Source: Lachnospiraceae bacterium MD335 (lineage in GTDB: Bacteria; Bacillota; Clostridia; Lachnospirales; Lachnospiraceae). Taken from it: a stretch of 64,000 nt of DNA. Made by a program: the position numbers and the translations under genes. The DNA lies in the NCBI GenBank assembly GCA_000403335.2, contig KE159628.1, positions 380,655 through 444,654 on the forward strand, written 5' to 3'. The notes beneath the pieces are model-generated. The model had not been told where the DNA came from. It ran no database searches and worked only from the letters and a program-made list of their open reading frames with translations. Below are positions 52,841 through 60,735 of the stretch, in pieces (position 1 is the first letter of the stretch; every line of letters begins with the position of its first letter).

Positions 52841-53565
52841 GTTCTGCCACCTCCATTCATAATATTGAAAAAGTAATCTTCCAGCCCCTCCGGGCAGTCT
52901 TTTCTGACCTGGTCCATGGACACCTCCTTTGCGATGAAGCCGTCTGCCAGTACACCCACCCGGTCGGCCACATGCTCTATCTCGCTTAAAATATGGCTGG
53001 AGACTAGCAGCGTCATACCGGATTCCCTGGCCAGTGACAGGAACAGCTCCCTCATCTGCCGGATTCCCACAGGGTCAAGTCCATTGACTGGCTCATCCAG
53101 TACCAACAGCTTTGGCCCATGGCTGATCGCCCTGGCAATCGCCAGACGCTGCCTCATTCCCAGGGAAAACTTCGAGACAGGCTGTCTCCCGGTGTTTTGA
53201 AGCCCTGCCCGATTAAGTACTTCCTCAATCTTATCCACGCCGCAGCCCATGTACTGCAGATGTAGTTCCAAATTCTCCCTGGCTGACAAATGTTCATAGA
53301 ATACCGGTGTTTCAATCAATATTCCCATCTCCCGTAAAAATCCCTTATCCTGTCCTGAAACAGATGTGCCTGAGAATATAATTTCACCCGAATCCGGACG
53401 GAGCAGTCCTGTAATCATTTTGAAGGTTGTGGTCTTTCCGGCTCCATTCACCCCAAGAAGCCCATAGATCATACCACGTTCTACGGACAGGTTCATTCCG
53501 TGTATCATTTCCCTGCCGTTAAAAGCTTTTGCCACATTCCGCACTTTCAGTATCTTCTCATTCAT
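52837..53565 (-). CDS. ABC transporter ATPase (BcrA/LanF-type)
   Basis: A 242-residue ATPase with Walker A GLLGVNGAGKTT, Q-loop, signature KFSLGMRQRLAIA, Walker B LLVLDEPVNGLDP and H-loop LLVSSHILSEI. The FSLGMRQRL and EPVNGLDP forms are typical of the BcrA/LanF peptide-antibiotic group. It energises the permease encoded next. Start ATG at 53565 is preferred over 53574, since GGAGG abuts the latter. Its beginning overlaps the end of the MFS gene. Confidence 0.93.
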   Translation of the reverse strand: MNEKILKVRNVAKAFNGREMIHGMNLSVERGMIYGLLGVNGAGKTTTFKMITGLLRPDSGEIIFSGTSVSGQDKGFLREMGILIETPVFYEHLSARENLELHLQYMGCGVDKIEEVLNRAGLQNTGRQPVSKFSLGMRQRLAIARAISHGPKLLVLDEPVNGLDPVGIRQMRELFLSLARESGMTLLVSSHILSEIEHVADRVGVLADGFIAKEVSMDQVRKDCPEGLEDYFFNIMNGGGRT

Positions 53566-54814
53566 TGCACCCATTTCCTCCTAATTCCCTTAAAATATTT
53601 TTTGCATACAGCGCGATAAGAAAGGAAACAGCGCCTGTTCCAATCATGATAAAAGGTGTCCCTTTGGACATCTCTTCAAAGAGAATCCCGTACAGCAGCT
53701 GTCCGGCAGGCTGGGCACACATGATAAATGCCATTATACAGGCAATTACCTTGCCAATCAGATGTGCCGGCGTCTGTGTCTGCACAACCGCCAGCATTTG
53801 TATACTGAACATGGTAGAAAATATCATTACCAGCATCCCTGCTCCGGAAAGAATGAGATACTTTAAAAAATGGGTCTGCTCCGGAAGCAGCATCCCCACT
53901 CCCATCATACATACGCAAAACGCACACAGCAAAAGAAGAGTGTATGCTTTCCCAGGGTTAAGCATTTTTTCAAAAGCAGCTGTGAACAGCCCGCCAATAA
54001 TCCCTCCCACTGCCAGCAGCCCCTGTGTAATGCCAAGAAGCTGGTCTGCCATAGACAGCCTTTCCACAATAATAACCGGAATACCAATGGTTATCATAGA
54101 TGACAAAAAAAGATTGAACCCTGCTATGATAAAACAGATGCGGATAAATACAGGCTTTTTCTCCTTCAGAAACCTTGTGCTTTCCTTTATATCCTCTTTC
54201 ACAATGCAGATTACTGTTTTTTCCTCTGACCGTTTATGGAAAGGAATCACAATAAAAAGCTCCATAACAGCGGACATGAGAAAGCACAGGATACTGACCT
54301 TCAGGATACTCCCAATCCCCCAGAATCCATACAGCATACCTCCAATTACAGGCCCGATAAAGCTCGCCAGAGAACCAATCTGGTTTACGATGGCGCTTGC
54401 CGGCAGCACTCGCTCTTTGGGAACAAGTGCCGGTATGCTGGCCTGGACAGCCGGCTGGTATGTACCAGAAACACCATACAGCAGCATGAGAGTTACAATA
54501 AACAACGGAATCACCGGCGCCCTTCCGACAAGAACGTAAAATACCAGGATTATAAAAGCCGTAAGGAAATCCAGACCGGCCATGATATTGCGTTTATTTA
54601 CCCGGTCGGCCAGCACGCCCCCTAAAAGCGACAATAGAATCATCGGCAGCAATGCGAGGGCTGTCACGGTTCCGAACAGTGCGGATGAACCTGTTTCCTT
54701 CAGTAAATAAAGGGGCAGAGCAAAACGCAGGATTGCGTTGCCAAAAAGGGAGATAATCTGCCCTGCAACCACCAGCGTAAAGTCTCTGCCGCAGCATGTT
54801 TTTCTATGATTCAT
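53558..54814 (-). CDS. MFS exporter (MdrT/BmrA-type drug efflux)
   Basis: A 418-residue major facilitator with 12 helices. LVVAGQIISLFGNAILRFAL at the start and LLSLLGGVLADRVNKRNIM in loop 2-3 are motif A and its lead-in. The protein is of the DHA3 group, which includes macrolide and drug efflux pumps. The ATG at 54814 has AAAGGAGGTG upstream. It is first after the MerR-type regulator gene, so drug-inducible expression is likely. Confidence 0.9.
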   Translation of the reverse strand: MNHRKTCCGRDFTLVVAGQIISLFGNAILRFALPLYLLKETGSSALFGTVTALALLPMILLSLLGGVLADRVNKRNIMAGLDFLTAFIILVFYVLVGRAPVIPLFIVTLMLLYGVSGTYQPAVQASIPALVPKERVLPASAIVNQIGSLASFIGPVIGGMLYGFWGIGSILKVSILCFLMSAVMELFIVIPFHKRSEEKTVICIVKEDIKESTRFLKEKKPVFIRICFIIAGFNLFLSSMITIGIPVIIVERLSMADQLLGITQGLLAVGGIIGGLFTAAFEKMLNPGKAYTLLLLCAFCVCMMGVGMLLPEQTHFLKYLILSGAGMLVMIFSTMFSIQMLAVVQTQTPAHLIGKVIACIMAFIMCAQPAGQLLYGILFEEMSKGTPFIMIGTGAVSFLIALYAKNILRELGGNGCNE

Positions 54815-54898
54815 TACAGCCACCTCCTTTCTCCATACAGAGTAAGGCAGGTGGGAACCCCCAGGTCAACATGGGATTTTAAAAATTTTTACGGTTCC

Positions 54899-55945
54899 TT
54901 ATTTCAGCGGAACCCAAACCTCATAAAAATGCTTGTCCGCCTTCTCATTCAGCATAACCAGGCGGACGAAAATATAGACCATTCCCCGGAATGCCGCCTG
55001 CTGCCGCAGCGCCCATTCATGGCAGGACTGGAACATCTTTTCAGGAATGGATGTGTCATCATTATCTGCCAGCAGCGTGGTATAGAGACATTTCCCATGC
55101 TCCAAAAACATGCCCCTGTCCCCGTTATCCGATTTTTCGGCAGGTTTTACCACATACATTTCAGAACCCTTATATCCTGATTCATCAAAAGTGATTGCCC
55201 TGACTACATTAGAAAGAATGTCCTCTTTCTCCAGGTCAAGATGGCGCAGTACTTTTTCCTGGTATTCCTCAAAAGAGCCAACCTCTGGGAATGCTTCCCT
55301 GACACAATATGGTTTCAGTTCCCTGATTTCAAACTTTCCCTCCCCGTAAACGGCATCCCGGCAGAAATCCTTTGTTTCCTTTAGCCGTTCCTGCATTTCC
55401 TCAAGCCGCATAATCTGTTCCTGCAGACGGTCAAGCTGCTGCTGAAACAGTCTGTCATAGCCTTCTGTTCCTGTTTCCTTCAGCAGACCCTTCATCTCAA
55501 CAGGGGAAAAACCACGTTTTTTATAAAAGTCTATGGACATCAGGCGGGACATGTCATACAGGTCAAATTCCCGGTACTGGCTCCCCTGGCTTCTCTTAGG
55601 GCTGAGTAGGCCGATTTCCTCATAATAGCGCAAAGTTTCCCTGGTAAATCCCAGATACCGGAACACGTCTTTGGTATGGTAGACCGCAGATGCCTGGTCA
55701 CCGCCCCCATGATCCGCTGTAAAAAGATCCCCGTTCCCGTTCCCGTTCCTCTTCCAGTCATCCTTATGTTTCACCGTCTTTTTGAAATGTCGTTTATCCA
55801 CAGGTTTCTCGGCAGAATCAGGCACCAGCCAGCTTTTTCCTTTCTTAATTGCACCCTTCACCCGTCCGGCTTCACAATAGTAAGCGGCCATACGGCTTGA
55901 TATATTCCATTTTTTTGCTGCTTCCACAGTGGTCAGATAATCCAT
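54899..55945 (-). CDS. MerR-type regulator with extra N-terminal HTH and C-terminal effector domain
   Basis: A 348-residue protein with three parts. Residues 1-60 (TTVEAAKKWNISSRMAAYYC ... KSWLVPDSAEKP) form an excisionase-like HTH. Residues 88-200 are a MerR domain (VFRYLGFTRETLRYYEEIGL, LYDMSRLMSIDFYKKRGF) with coiled coil. Residues 210-348 look like a GyrI-like/effector domain ending with YEVWVPLK. The N-terminal HTH is clearly related to the separate 63-residue protein at 57787-57978. It should control the exporter genes downstream. GGAG seven bases before the ATG at 55945 fits. Confidence 0.85.
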   Translation of the reverse strand: MDYLTTVEAAKKWNISSRMAAYYCEAGRVKGAIKKGKSWLVPDSAEKPVDKRHFKKTVKHKDDWKRNGNGNGDLFTADHGGGDQASAVYHTKDVFRYLGFTRETLRYYEEIGLLSPKRSQGSQYREFDLYDMSRLMSIDFYKKRGFSPVEMKGLLKETGTEGYDRLFQQQLDRLQEQIMRLEEMQERLKETKDFCRDAVYGEGKFEIRELKPYCVREAFPEVGSFEEYQEKVLRHLDLEKEDILSNVVRAITFDESGYKGSEMYVVKPAEKSDNGDRGMFLEHGKCLYTTLLADNDDTSIPEKMFQSCHEWALRQQAAFRGMVYIFVRLVMLNEKADKHFYEVWVPLK

Positions 55946-55962
55946 CACCTGTCTCCAATCCT

Positions 55963-56010
55963 ATATATTTCAGATATCTGAAATATATCTCTGTTTCTTA
56001 TTCCTGTCAA
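55963..56010 (-). promoter_or_regulatory. Promoter with 26-bp palindromic operator before the MerR-type gene
   Basis: On the minus strand TTGACA (56010-56005) and TATATT (55987-55982) are separated by 17 bases. A perfect 26-bp palindrome at 55963-55988 (core TTTCAGATATCTGAAA) covers the -10 and lies 18 bases before the start codon. This points to autoregulation by a dimeric repressor. Confidence 0.85.
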
Positions 56011-56116
56011 TACCCTATATATAGTTCAGGTCATCCGGTATTAACCGCACATCCCTTCATTTTTCTACCCGCCCTCTGTCTTAAAAGGTTCCTTTGTGTA
56101 TATTGGATATATGTCC

Positions 56117-56365
56117 TCAAACATGCATGACCAGACGCCTGACTGCGGACTCCCGTGACTGCCGCCGTCTCTCCCGTTTATTCTCTGAATCCCGTCTTTC
56201 CATATCGGAAGCATGCACAATTTGGATTCCGTTCCAGATATCCTCCAGGTCCTGCATCAGATCCCAGCTTTCCCTGCGCTCTGCACGGACATTCTGGATC
56301 TCAAAGGAAAAATACCGGCCGTGGTATTCAGAAAAAAAGAGTTTCGTAAAATAGTGGTTCCTCAC
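56117..56365 (-). CDS. Small hypothetical element protein
   Basis: An 82-residue basic protein (RNHYFTKLFFSEYHGRYFSF, then ESWDLMQDLEDIWNGIQIV) with a strongly charged tail. It probably belongs to the same element as its neighbours, since such small proteins recur in clostridial ICEs. Start is GTG at 56365, with AAAGGAG only a few bases upstream. Function unknown. Confidence 0.45.
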   Translation of the reverse strand: MRNHYFTKLFFSEYHGRYFSFEIQNVRAERRESWDLMQDLEDIWNGIQIVHASDMERRDSENKRERRRQSRESAVRRLVMHV

Positions 56366-56414
56366 TCTCTCCTTTATTCTGTCCTGACAGAGTGCCCTTC
56401 AAACAGTGTGCCGC

Positions 56415-56777
56415 TTAAGTCATTTCTAAGATAACATCATGCTCCTGGAGATATTCGTGTTTCAACTTACACTCTTTCTTTTCATAAGGGCAGTGGATGG
56501 TAGCCATATCATTTTCAAAAGTCCACTCAATCCCCATGTAACTCATGTTGCTGTGGCACTGGAGTCCTTTGCACTGCAGGCCGCAGGGCGTCTTAAAAGT
56601 CCGCTCAAATATCCACCATCTTTCATAAGTAAAGCCTCCGTCATAATTATCAAGGCTCTTTTCCTGCCACATGGGTACGTCAACCCTTACATAGTCCGGA
56701 TGGTGCTCTGCGCTGAATCCTTCCTCCAGCAGCCGTTTTGTCAAAGCATTGTATTTCTCATGTTCTTTTTCTCTCAT
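56415..56777 (-). CDS. Hypothetical ICE-associated protein
   Basis: A 120-residue acidic protein with several Trp, Cys and His (WWIFERTFKTPCGLQCKGLQ, MATIHCPYEKKECKLKHE). The Cys/His pattern suggests metal binding. Start ATG at 56777 is supported by GAGGAGG six bases upstream. It follows the zinc-binding-like small gene. I do not recognise a function. Confidence 0.6.
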   Translation of the reverse strand: MREKEHEKYNALTKRLLEEGFSAEHHPDYVRVDVPMWQEKSLDNYDGGFTYERWWIFERTFKTPCGLQCKGLQCHSNMSYMGIEWTFENDMATIHCPYEKKECKLKHEYLQEHDVILEMT

Positions 56778-56788
56778 TTTGTTCCTCC

Positions 56789-56992
56789 TCACAGCCCCTG
56801 GCAGGGGCGCATACCAAAATAGTTTTCCATGCGGTCCCGCAGCCTTTCCGCCGACATATCATATTCCCCGGTAATACAGGATTCACAGCACGGATATTTG
56901 TACGCCAGGGTTTTCGATAACCGATCCTCCCAGCTGTTTAACTGCTTACCGCATTTGTTACAGTCCTGATCCAGCCATCTTACTTTCTGCAA
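56789..56992 (-). CDS. Small zinc-ribbon-like ICE protein
   Basis: A 67-residue protein with CNKCGKQLNSWEDRLSKTLA, then YPCCESCITGEYDMS and a final MENYFGMRPCQGL. The two Cys pairs (CxxC, CxxC) look like a zinc ribbon, and such proteins occur next to regulators in clostridial ICEs. Start is TTG at 56992 with AAGGTG upstream; the frame stays open to 57127 without another ribosome site. Confidence 0.65.
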   Translation of the reverse strand: MQKVRWLDQDCNKCGKQLNSWEDRLSKTLAYKYPCCESCITGEYDMSAERLRDRMENYFGMRPCQGL

Positions 56993-57786
56993 TCGATCTT
57001 CACCTTCCTTTCTTCCTTGTGAATGTTGTTGTTGTATCCTTATATGCCTTCCGGCTTTCAGGCAGCAAAAAAGCAGGAATGACTTTCTTATTCCTGGCGT
57101 CCGCAGTTTCCTGTGAACCAGTGTCATTCCTGCTCTGAACAGAGATTATAAATTTTTAACACATAACTATTGAAAAAATGGTTGATTATCTCAAAAAGCC
57201 TTGATTTACAGGCATACAAGCAGAATTTCTACAAGCTCTAATATCAGTACAGCATTGAACGAATAAAAGAAAATTGAATATGACACAGACACGGCGTTTC
57301 TCTATCCCATAACAGGGAGAACGGAAACGCCGCTTTTTATACCCTCATGTTACACAATAGAAACAAAATATGCCTATTTTCCAAAAGAATCTCAACCGAG
57401 TTTGCCCAATATTAGAAAATCCAATGCAATTAACAAAACACCCTTTCCTATCCCTTCCTTTCCGTTCCTCTAGCCACTCTCCCTTTGACGGGAAAACAGT
57501 ACCACAGCCGGAATGGAAGCAAACGGATTAAAAGCTACCAAAGAAAAAATAAGTTTCCGAGCAAGCATAGGAAAAGAGTACCCTTTTCCGTAAATCTGCC
57601 CGTCTGCGGCTTGCCGGACAGATTTGCTTGTTGGGAAATATCCCAAACCATCTTAATAGTTCTCTCACTACCTACAACACCGTACAAGACGATTAAAATG
57701 CCAAGCATTATTTAAATTCTTGAATTCATTCGGCTAACCGTATATAATTATAGTGATAGAACTTAGGAAAGCGAGGGAGACCGAAA
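56993..57786. other. Mixed intergenic stretch before the two-component system
   Basis: No supported gene in about 790 bases. A hairpin (GGCGTTTC ... GAAACGCC followed by T) near 57291-57338 is a terminator for a rightward transcript that I cannot trace. A short basic frame from 57485 (LTGKQYHSRNGSKRIKSYQR) is probably debris. A good promoter lies at its right end. Confidence 0.5.
57720..57748 (+). promoter_or_regulatory. Promoter of the HTH / two-component operon
   Basis: TTGAAT (57720-57725) and TATAAT (57743-57748) with 17-base spacing, 39 bases before the HTH gene start. Confidence 0.75.
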
Positions 57787-57978
57787 ATGTTAGAGTTTAT
57801 TTCTGCCCCAGAAGCGGCGAAGAAATGGGGCATTTCAGAAAGACGGGTGCAAAAGCTATGTGAGGAAAACCGCATACCAGGTGTAGCAAAATTTAGTCGG
57901 CTATGGCTGATACCAAAAGACGCTGAAAAACCAACAGATGCCCGGTTGAAAGCAGAAAGGAAGAAAAAACATGAATAA
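57787..57978 (+). CDS. Small excisionase-like HTH protein
   Basis: A 63-residue protein nearly all of which is an HTH: ISAPEAAKKWGISERRVQKL then RLWLIPKDAEKPTDAR. It is related to the first domain of the MerR-type regulator at 54899-55945, sharing EAAKKWxIS and WLxPxDAEKPxD. Such proteins often precede two-component genes in clostridial antibiotic-resistance loci. Its end overlaps the response regulator by 8 bases. It may help control the operon. Confidence 0.8.
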   Translation: MLEFISAPEAAKKWGISERRVQKLCEENRIPGVAKFSRLWLIPKDAEKPTDARLKAERKKKHE

Positions 57979-58663
57979 AGTTTTAATTATTGATGATGAT
58001 AAAGAGCTTTGTGCATTGATTAAACAGAGTATTTTACAAGAGAATATAGAAGCTGACTGCTGCTATTCCGGGAAATCCGGCTTGCTGCAACTAAAAGAAA
58101 AGGAATACCAGCTTGTCATACTGGACGTAATGATGCCCGGTTTCGATGGCTTTGAAACATTAGAACAGATTAGACAAGAAAGCAGTCTGCCTATCTTAAT
58201 GTTTACATCAAAAAATGACAGCGCTTCAAAAGTGCGTGGCTTGCGGGCGGGAGCCGATGATTATTTAACAAAACCTTTTGATATGGACGAGCTGGTTGCC
58301 CGTATTGTTTCATTGATTAGACGATATACCCGCTTCAACCAAAAAGACGGACAGACACAGAAATTTGAGTTTGACGGGTTGACGATTGATTTTAACAGCC
58401 GTTCCATTGTCACAATAAATGGAGAATATGAACTTCCCCCGAAAGAATTTGATCTTCTTCTGTTCCTTGCTAAAAATCAAGGAAAAATACTGACAAAACA
58501 GCAAATATATGAAAAAGTATGGGGCGAAGAATATGTGTATGATGATAGTAATATTATGGCAATCATTAGCCGTTTGCGGAAAAAAATAGAAGAAAATCCC
58601 GGCAGCCCTAAATATATACAGACGGTAAAAGGGATTGGCTATCATTTCAGTAAGGAGGTATGA
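57971..58663 (+). CDS. OmpR-family response regulator
   Basis: A 230-residue regulator with a receiver domain (LIIDDDKELCAL, phosphorylation site in VILDVMMPGFDG, LMFTSKND, DDYLTKPF) and a C-terminal winged helix (LPPKEFDLLLFLAKNQGKIL ... YIQTVKGIGYHF). It should bind direct repeats, and four 11-bp repeats lie before the ABC genes downstream. It is cotranslated with the sensor kinase starting four bases after it. Confidence 0.95.
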   Translation: MNKVLIIDDDKELCALIKQSILQENIEADCCYSGKSGLLQLKEKEYQLVILDVMMPGFDGFETLEQIRQESSLPILMFTSKNDSASKVRGLRAGADDYLTKPFDMDELVARIVSLIRRYTRFNQKDGQTQKFEFDGLTIDFNSRSIVTINGEYELPPKEFDLLLFLAKNQGKILTKQQIYEKVWGEEYVYDDSNIMAIISRLRKKIEENPGSPKYIQTVKGIGYHFSKEV

Positions 58664-58666
58664 TCG

Positions 58667-59590
58667 TTGTTTACAGAAGCTGTCATTGTGATTGGAATAG
58701 TGATTGTCCTTTTTTCTGTTTGCAGTTCTGCGCTGACCGTCCGGCGTGTAAAAAAGCAGATTTCGGAAATATCTGACGCTTTAGAAGATATAAAAAATGG
58801 GAATGGAAACAGGCGTATTTTAGCAGAAACACATGAGCTTATTGCCCCACTTGCTTATGCAATCAATGATATTATCCTGTCTTATGAAAAAAGGCTTTCT
58901 GCCTATCACCAGACGGACGAAACAAACAGGCAGCTTATGACGAGCCTTTCCCATGATGTAAGGACACCGCTTACCACACTGATTGGGTATTTGGACGCTG
59001 CACACAAAGGGATTGTAGACGGAAAAGAACGTGACGACTATATAGAAACTGCCCGCCGGAAAGCGCATGACTTGAAAGAATATATAGACGTGCTTTTTGA
59101 TTGGTTTAAGTTAGGTTCTAATGAATTTTCCATGAACATAGCGGAGATTGATTTAACAGAGCTGACACGGAATATACTAATTGACTGGATACCGATATTT
59201 GAAGATACACAGGTAGGTTTCACGATTGACATTCCAGAACAGCCTTTCCGGGTGCAGATTGACCCGGACGGATATATGCGGATATTAAACAACCTGATAC
59301 AAAATGTAATCTCCCATAGCCATGCAGATAAAATTGAAATCGCTTTATCGGAACAGAACGGGAATATAAAAATTCTCCTGTCTGATAATGGAATAGGGAT
59401 TGACAAGGAGGACTTAAAGCATATTTTTGATCGGCTGTATAAATGCGATAAAGGACGGTCTGAAAAAGGCAGCGGTCTTGGTCTGTCTATCGTACATGAG
59501 CTTGTTGAAAAATTAAACGGAACAATAACGGCAGACAGCACACCGGGGAAAGGAACAATTTTCACCTTGTTTTTTCCTTTGATAGACTAA
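58667..59590 (+). CDS. Short-sensor histidine kinase
   Basis: A 307-residue kinase with one N-terminal membrane helix (VIVIGIVIVLFSVCSSALTV), almost no extracellular part, a HisKA box SLSHDVRTPLTTLIGYL, N box LNNLIQNVISHS and G boxes (LSDNGIGI, EKGSGLGLSI). Kinases without an extracellular sensor that stand beside ABC exporters commonly sense peptide antibiotics through the transporter or membrane. Start is TTG with AAGGAGG eight bases before it. Confidence 0.92.
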   Translation: MFTEAVIVIGIVIVLFSVCSSALTVRRVKKQISEISDALEDIKNGNGNRRILAETHELIAPLAYAINDIILSYEKRLSAYHQTDETNRQLMTSLSHDVRTPLTTLIGYLDAAHKGIVDGKERDDYIETARRKAHDLKEYIDVLFDWFKLGSNEFSMNIAEIDLTELTRNILIDWIPIFEDTQVGFTIDIPEQPFRVQIDPDGYMRILNNLIQNVISHSHADKIEIALSEQNGNIKILLSDNGIGIDKEDLKHIFDRLYKCDKGRSEKGSGLGLSIVHELVEKLNGTITADSTPGKGTIFTLFFPLID

Positions 59591-59594
59591 TCAG

Positions 59595-59617
59595 CTCCCG
59601 CCCCCTTACGGCGGGAG
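59595..59617 (+). terminator. Hairpin after the kinase gene
   Basis: CTCCCGCC (59595-59602) pairs with GGCGGGAG (59610-59617) around CCCTTAC, five bases after the stop. The following T-run is weak (TAATTATTTG), so termination may be partial. Confidence 0.6.
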
Positions 59618-59650
59618 TAATTATTTGTAAAAATCTTCCTTCTCCAAATT

Positions 59651-59704
59651 GCAAGGTTAATGCAAGATTGGTGCAAGGTTAATGCAAGGTTGGTGTGATA
59701 GAAT
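59651..59704 (+). promoter_or_regulatory. Four 11-bp direct repeats and -10 box before the ABC genes
   Basis: GCAAGGTTAAT, GCAAGATTGGT, GCAAGGTTAAT and GCAAGGTTGGT lie head to tail at 59651-59694, followed by TGTGATAGAAT with a -10-like TAGAAT at 59699-59704. An 11-bp period equals one helix turn and is the usual spacing for OmpR-type activators replacing a -35 box. Confidence 0.82.
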
Positions 59705-59784
59705 GGCAGATATGAAAAGGAGGTAAAATCCTCTGCTCCTGCAAAGGCAGTCGCATTTTACTCCGCAAAACAAGGAGGATTGCA

Positions 59785-60735
59785 ATGAGCAAATATGTAA
59801 TTGAAACGAAAAATCTTACAAAGCAATACGGAACACAAAAAAGTGTTGCTAATCTGAACATTCATGTTCAAAAAGGGCGTATTTATGGTCTGCTTGGCAG
59901 AAATGGAGCCGGAAAAACGACCACAATGAAAATGCTGCTCGGACTGACGCAGCCGACTTCCGGGGAAGTGTCGATTTGGGGAAAGCCTTTGGCGGCAAAT
60001 GAAAAGAAGCTGCTGCCCCGTATTGGCAGCCTGATTGAATCCCCCGGATTTTATCCGAATCTTACCGCTACGGAAAACCTGCGTATTTTTGCTACCCTGC
60101 GGGGTGTGCCGAACCGAGGCGCAATTAAAAACGCACTTGATCTGGTTGGTCTGCCTTACAAAGATAAAAAGCTGTTTTCCCAATATTCACTTGGCATGAA
60201 ACAGCGGCTGGCGATTGCCCTTGCCATTATGCATGACCCGGAACTTTTGATTTTGGACGAACCGATTAACGGTCTTGACCCGATTGGAATTGCAGAAGTC
60301 CGTTCCTTTATCCGTGACCTCTGCAATGAGCGTGGAAAAACAATTTTGATTTCCAGTCATATCCTTTCTGAAATTGCATTATTGGCTGATGATATAGGCA
60401 TTATTGACCACGGTACATTGCTGGAAGAAGAAAGTCTTGCAGAACTGGAAGCAAAGAGCAGCAAGCATATCCGGTTTATTGTTTCTGATACGGCACAGGC
60501 GGCAAGAATTTTAGAACGTATCTTTCATGAAAGCCAGTTTACCATACAGGATGACCACAATATACAGGTGCATAACCTTGATTTACCAATAGGAAAAATT
60601 GTTACTGCTTTTGTAGAAAATGGCTTGGAAGTATCGGAAGCCGCAACTTTAGAAGAAAGCCTTGAAGATTACTTCAAACGTGTAACAGGGGGTGAGGGGA
60701 TTCAATGTCGTCAACTTAAGCCGAAAATCCGCTAA
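59785..60735 (+). CDS. Peptide-antibiotic ABC ATPase (BcrA/LanF-type), 3' end altered by IS
   Basis: A 316-residue ATPase with Walker A GLLGRNGAGKTT, signature QYSLGMKQRLAIA, Walker B LLILDEPINGLDP and H-loop LISSHILSEI, of the LanF/BcrA type. The natural end was probably TGGEGIA and a stop. The IS4-type element inserted in that codon region, so the protein now ends GGEGIQCRQLKPKIR. The added residues are after the domain, so activity may survive, but transcription toward the permeases must cross the IS. An AAGGAGG-type site lies before the ATG. Confidence 0.93.
   Translation: MSKYVIETKNLTKQYGTQKSVANLNIHVQKGRIYGLLGRNGAGKTTTMKMLLGLTQPTSGEVSIWGKPLAANEKKLLPRIGSLIESPGFYPNLTATENLRIFATLRGVPNRGAIKNALDLVGLPYKDKKLFSQYSLGMKQRLAIALAIMHDPELLILDEPINGLDPIGIAEVRSFIRDLCNERGKTILISSHILSEIALLADDIGIIDHGTLLEEESLAELEAKSSKHIRFIVSDTAQAARILERIFHESQFTIQDDHNIQVHNLDLPIGKIVTAFVENGLEVSEAATLEESLEDYFKRVTGGEGIQCRQLKPKIR

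Noticed and set aside
53529-54539. 336-codon frame on the plus strand
   Set aside because: Antisense to the MFS exporter, whose motifs are clear.
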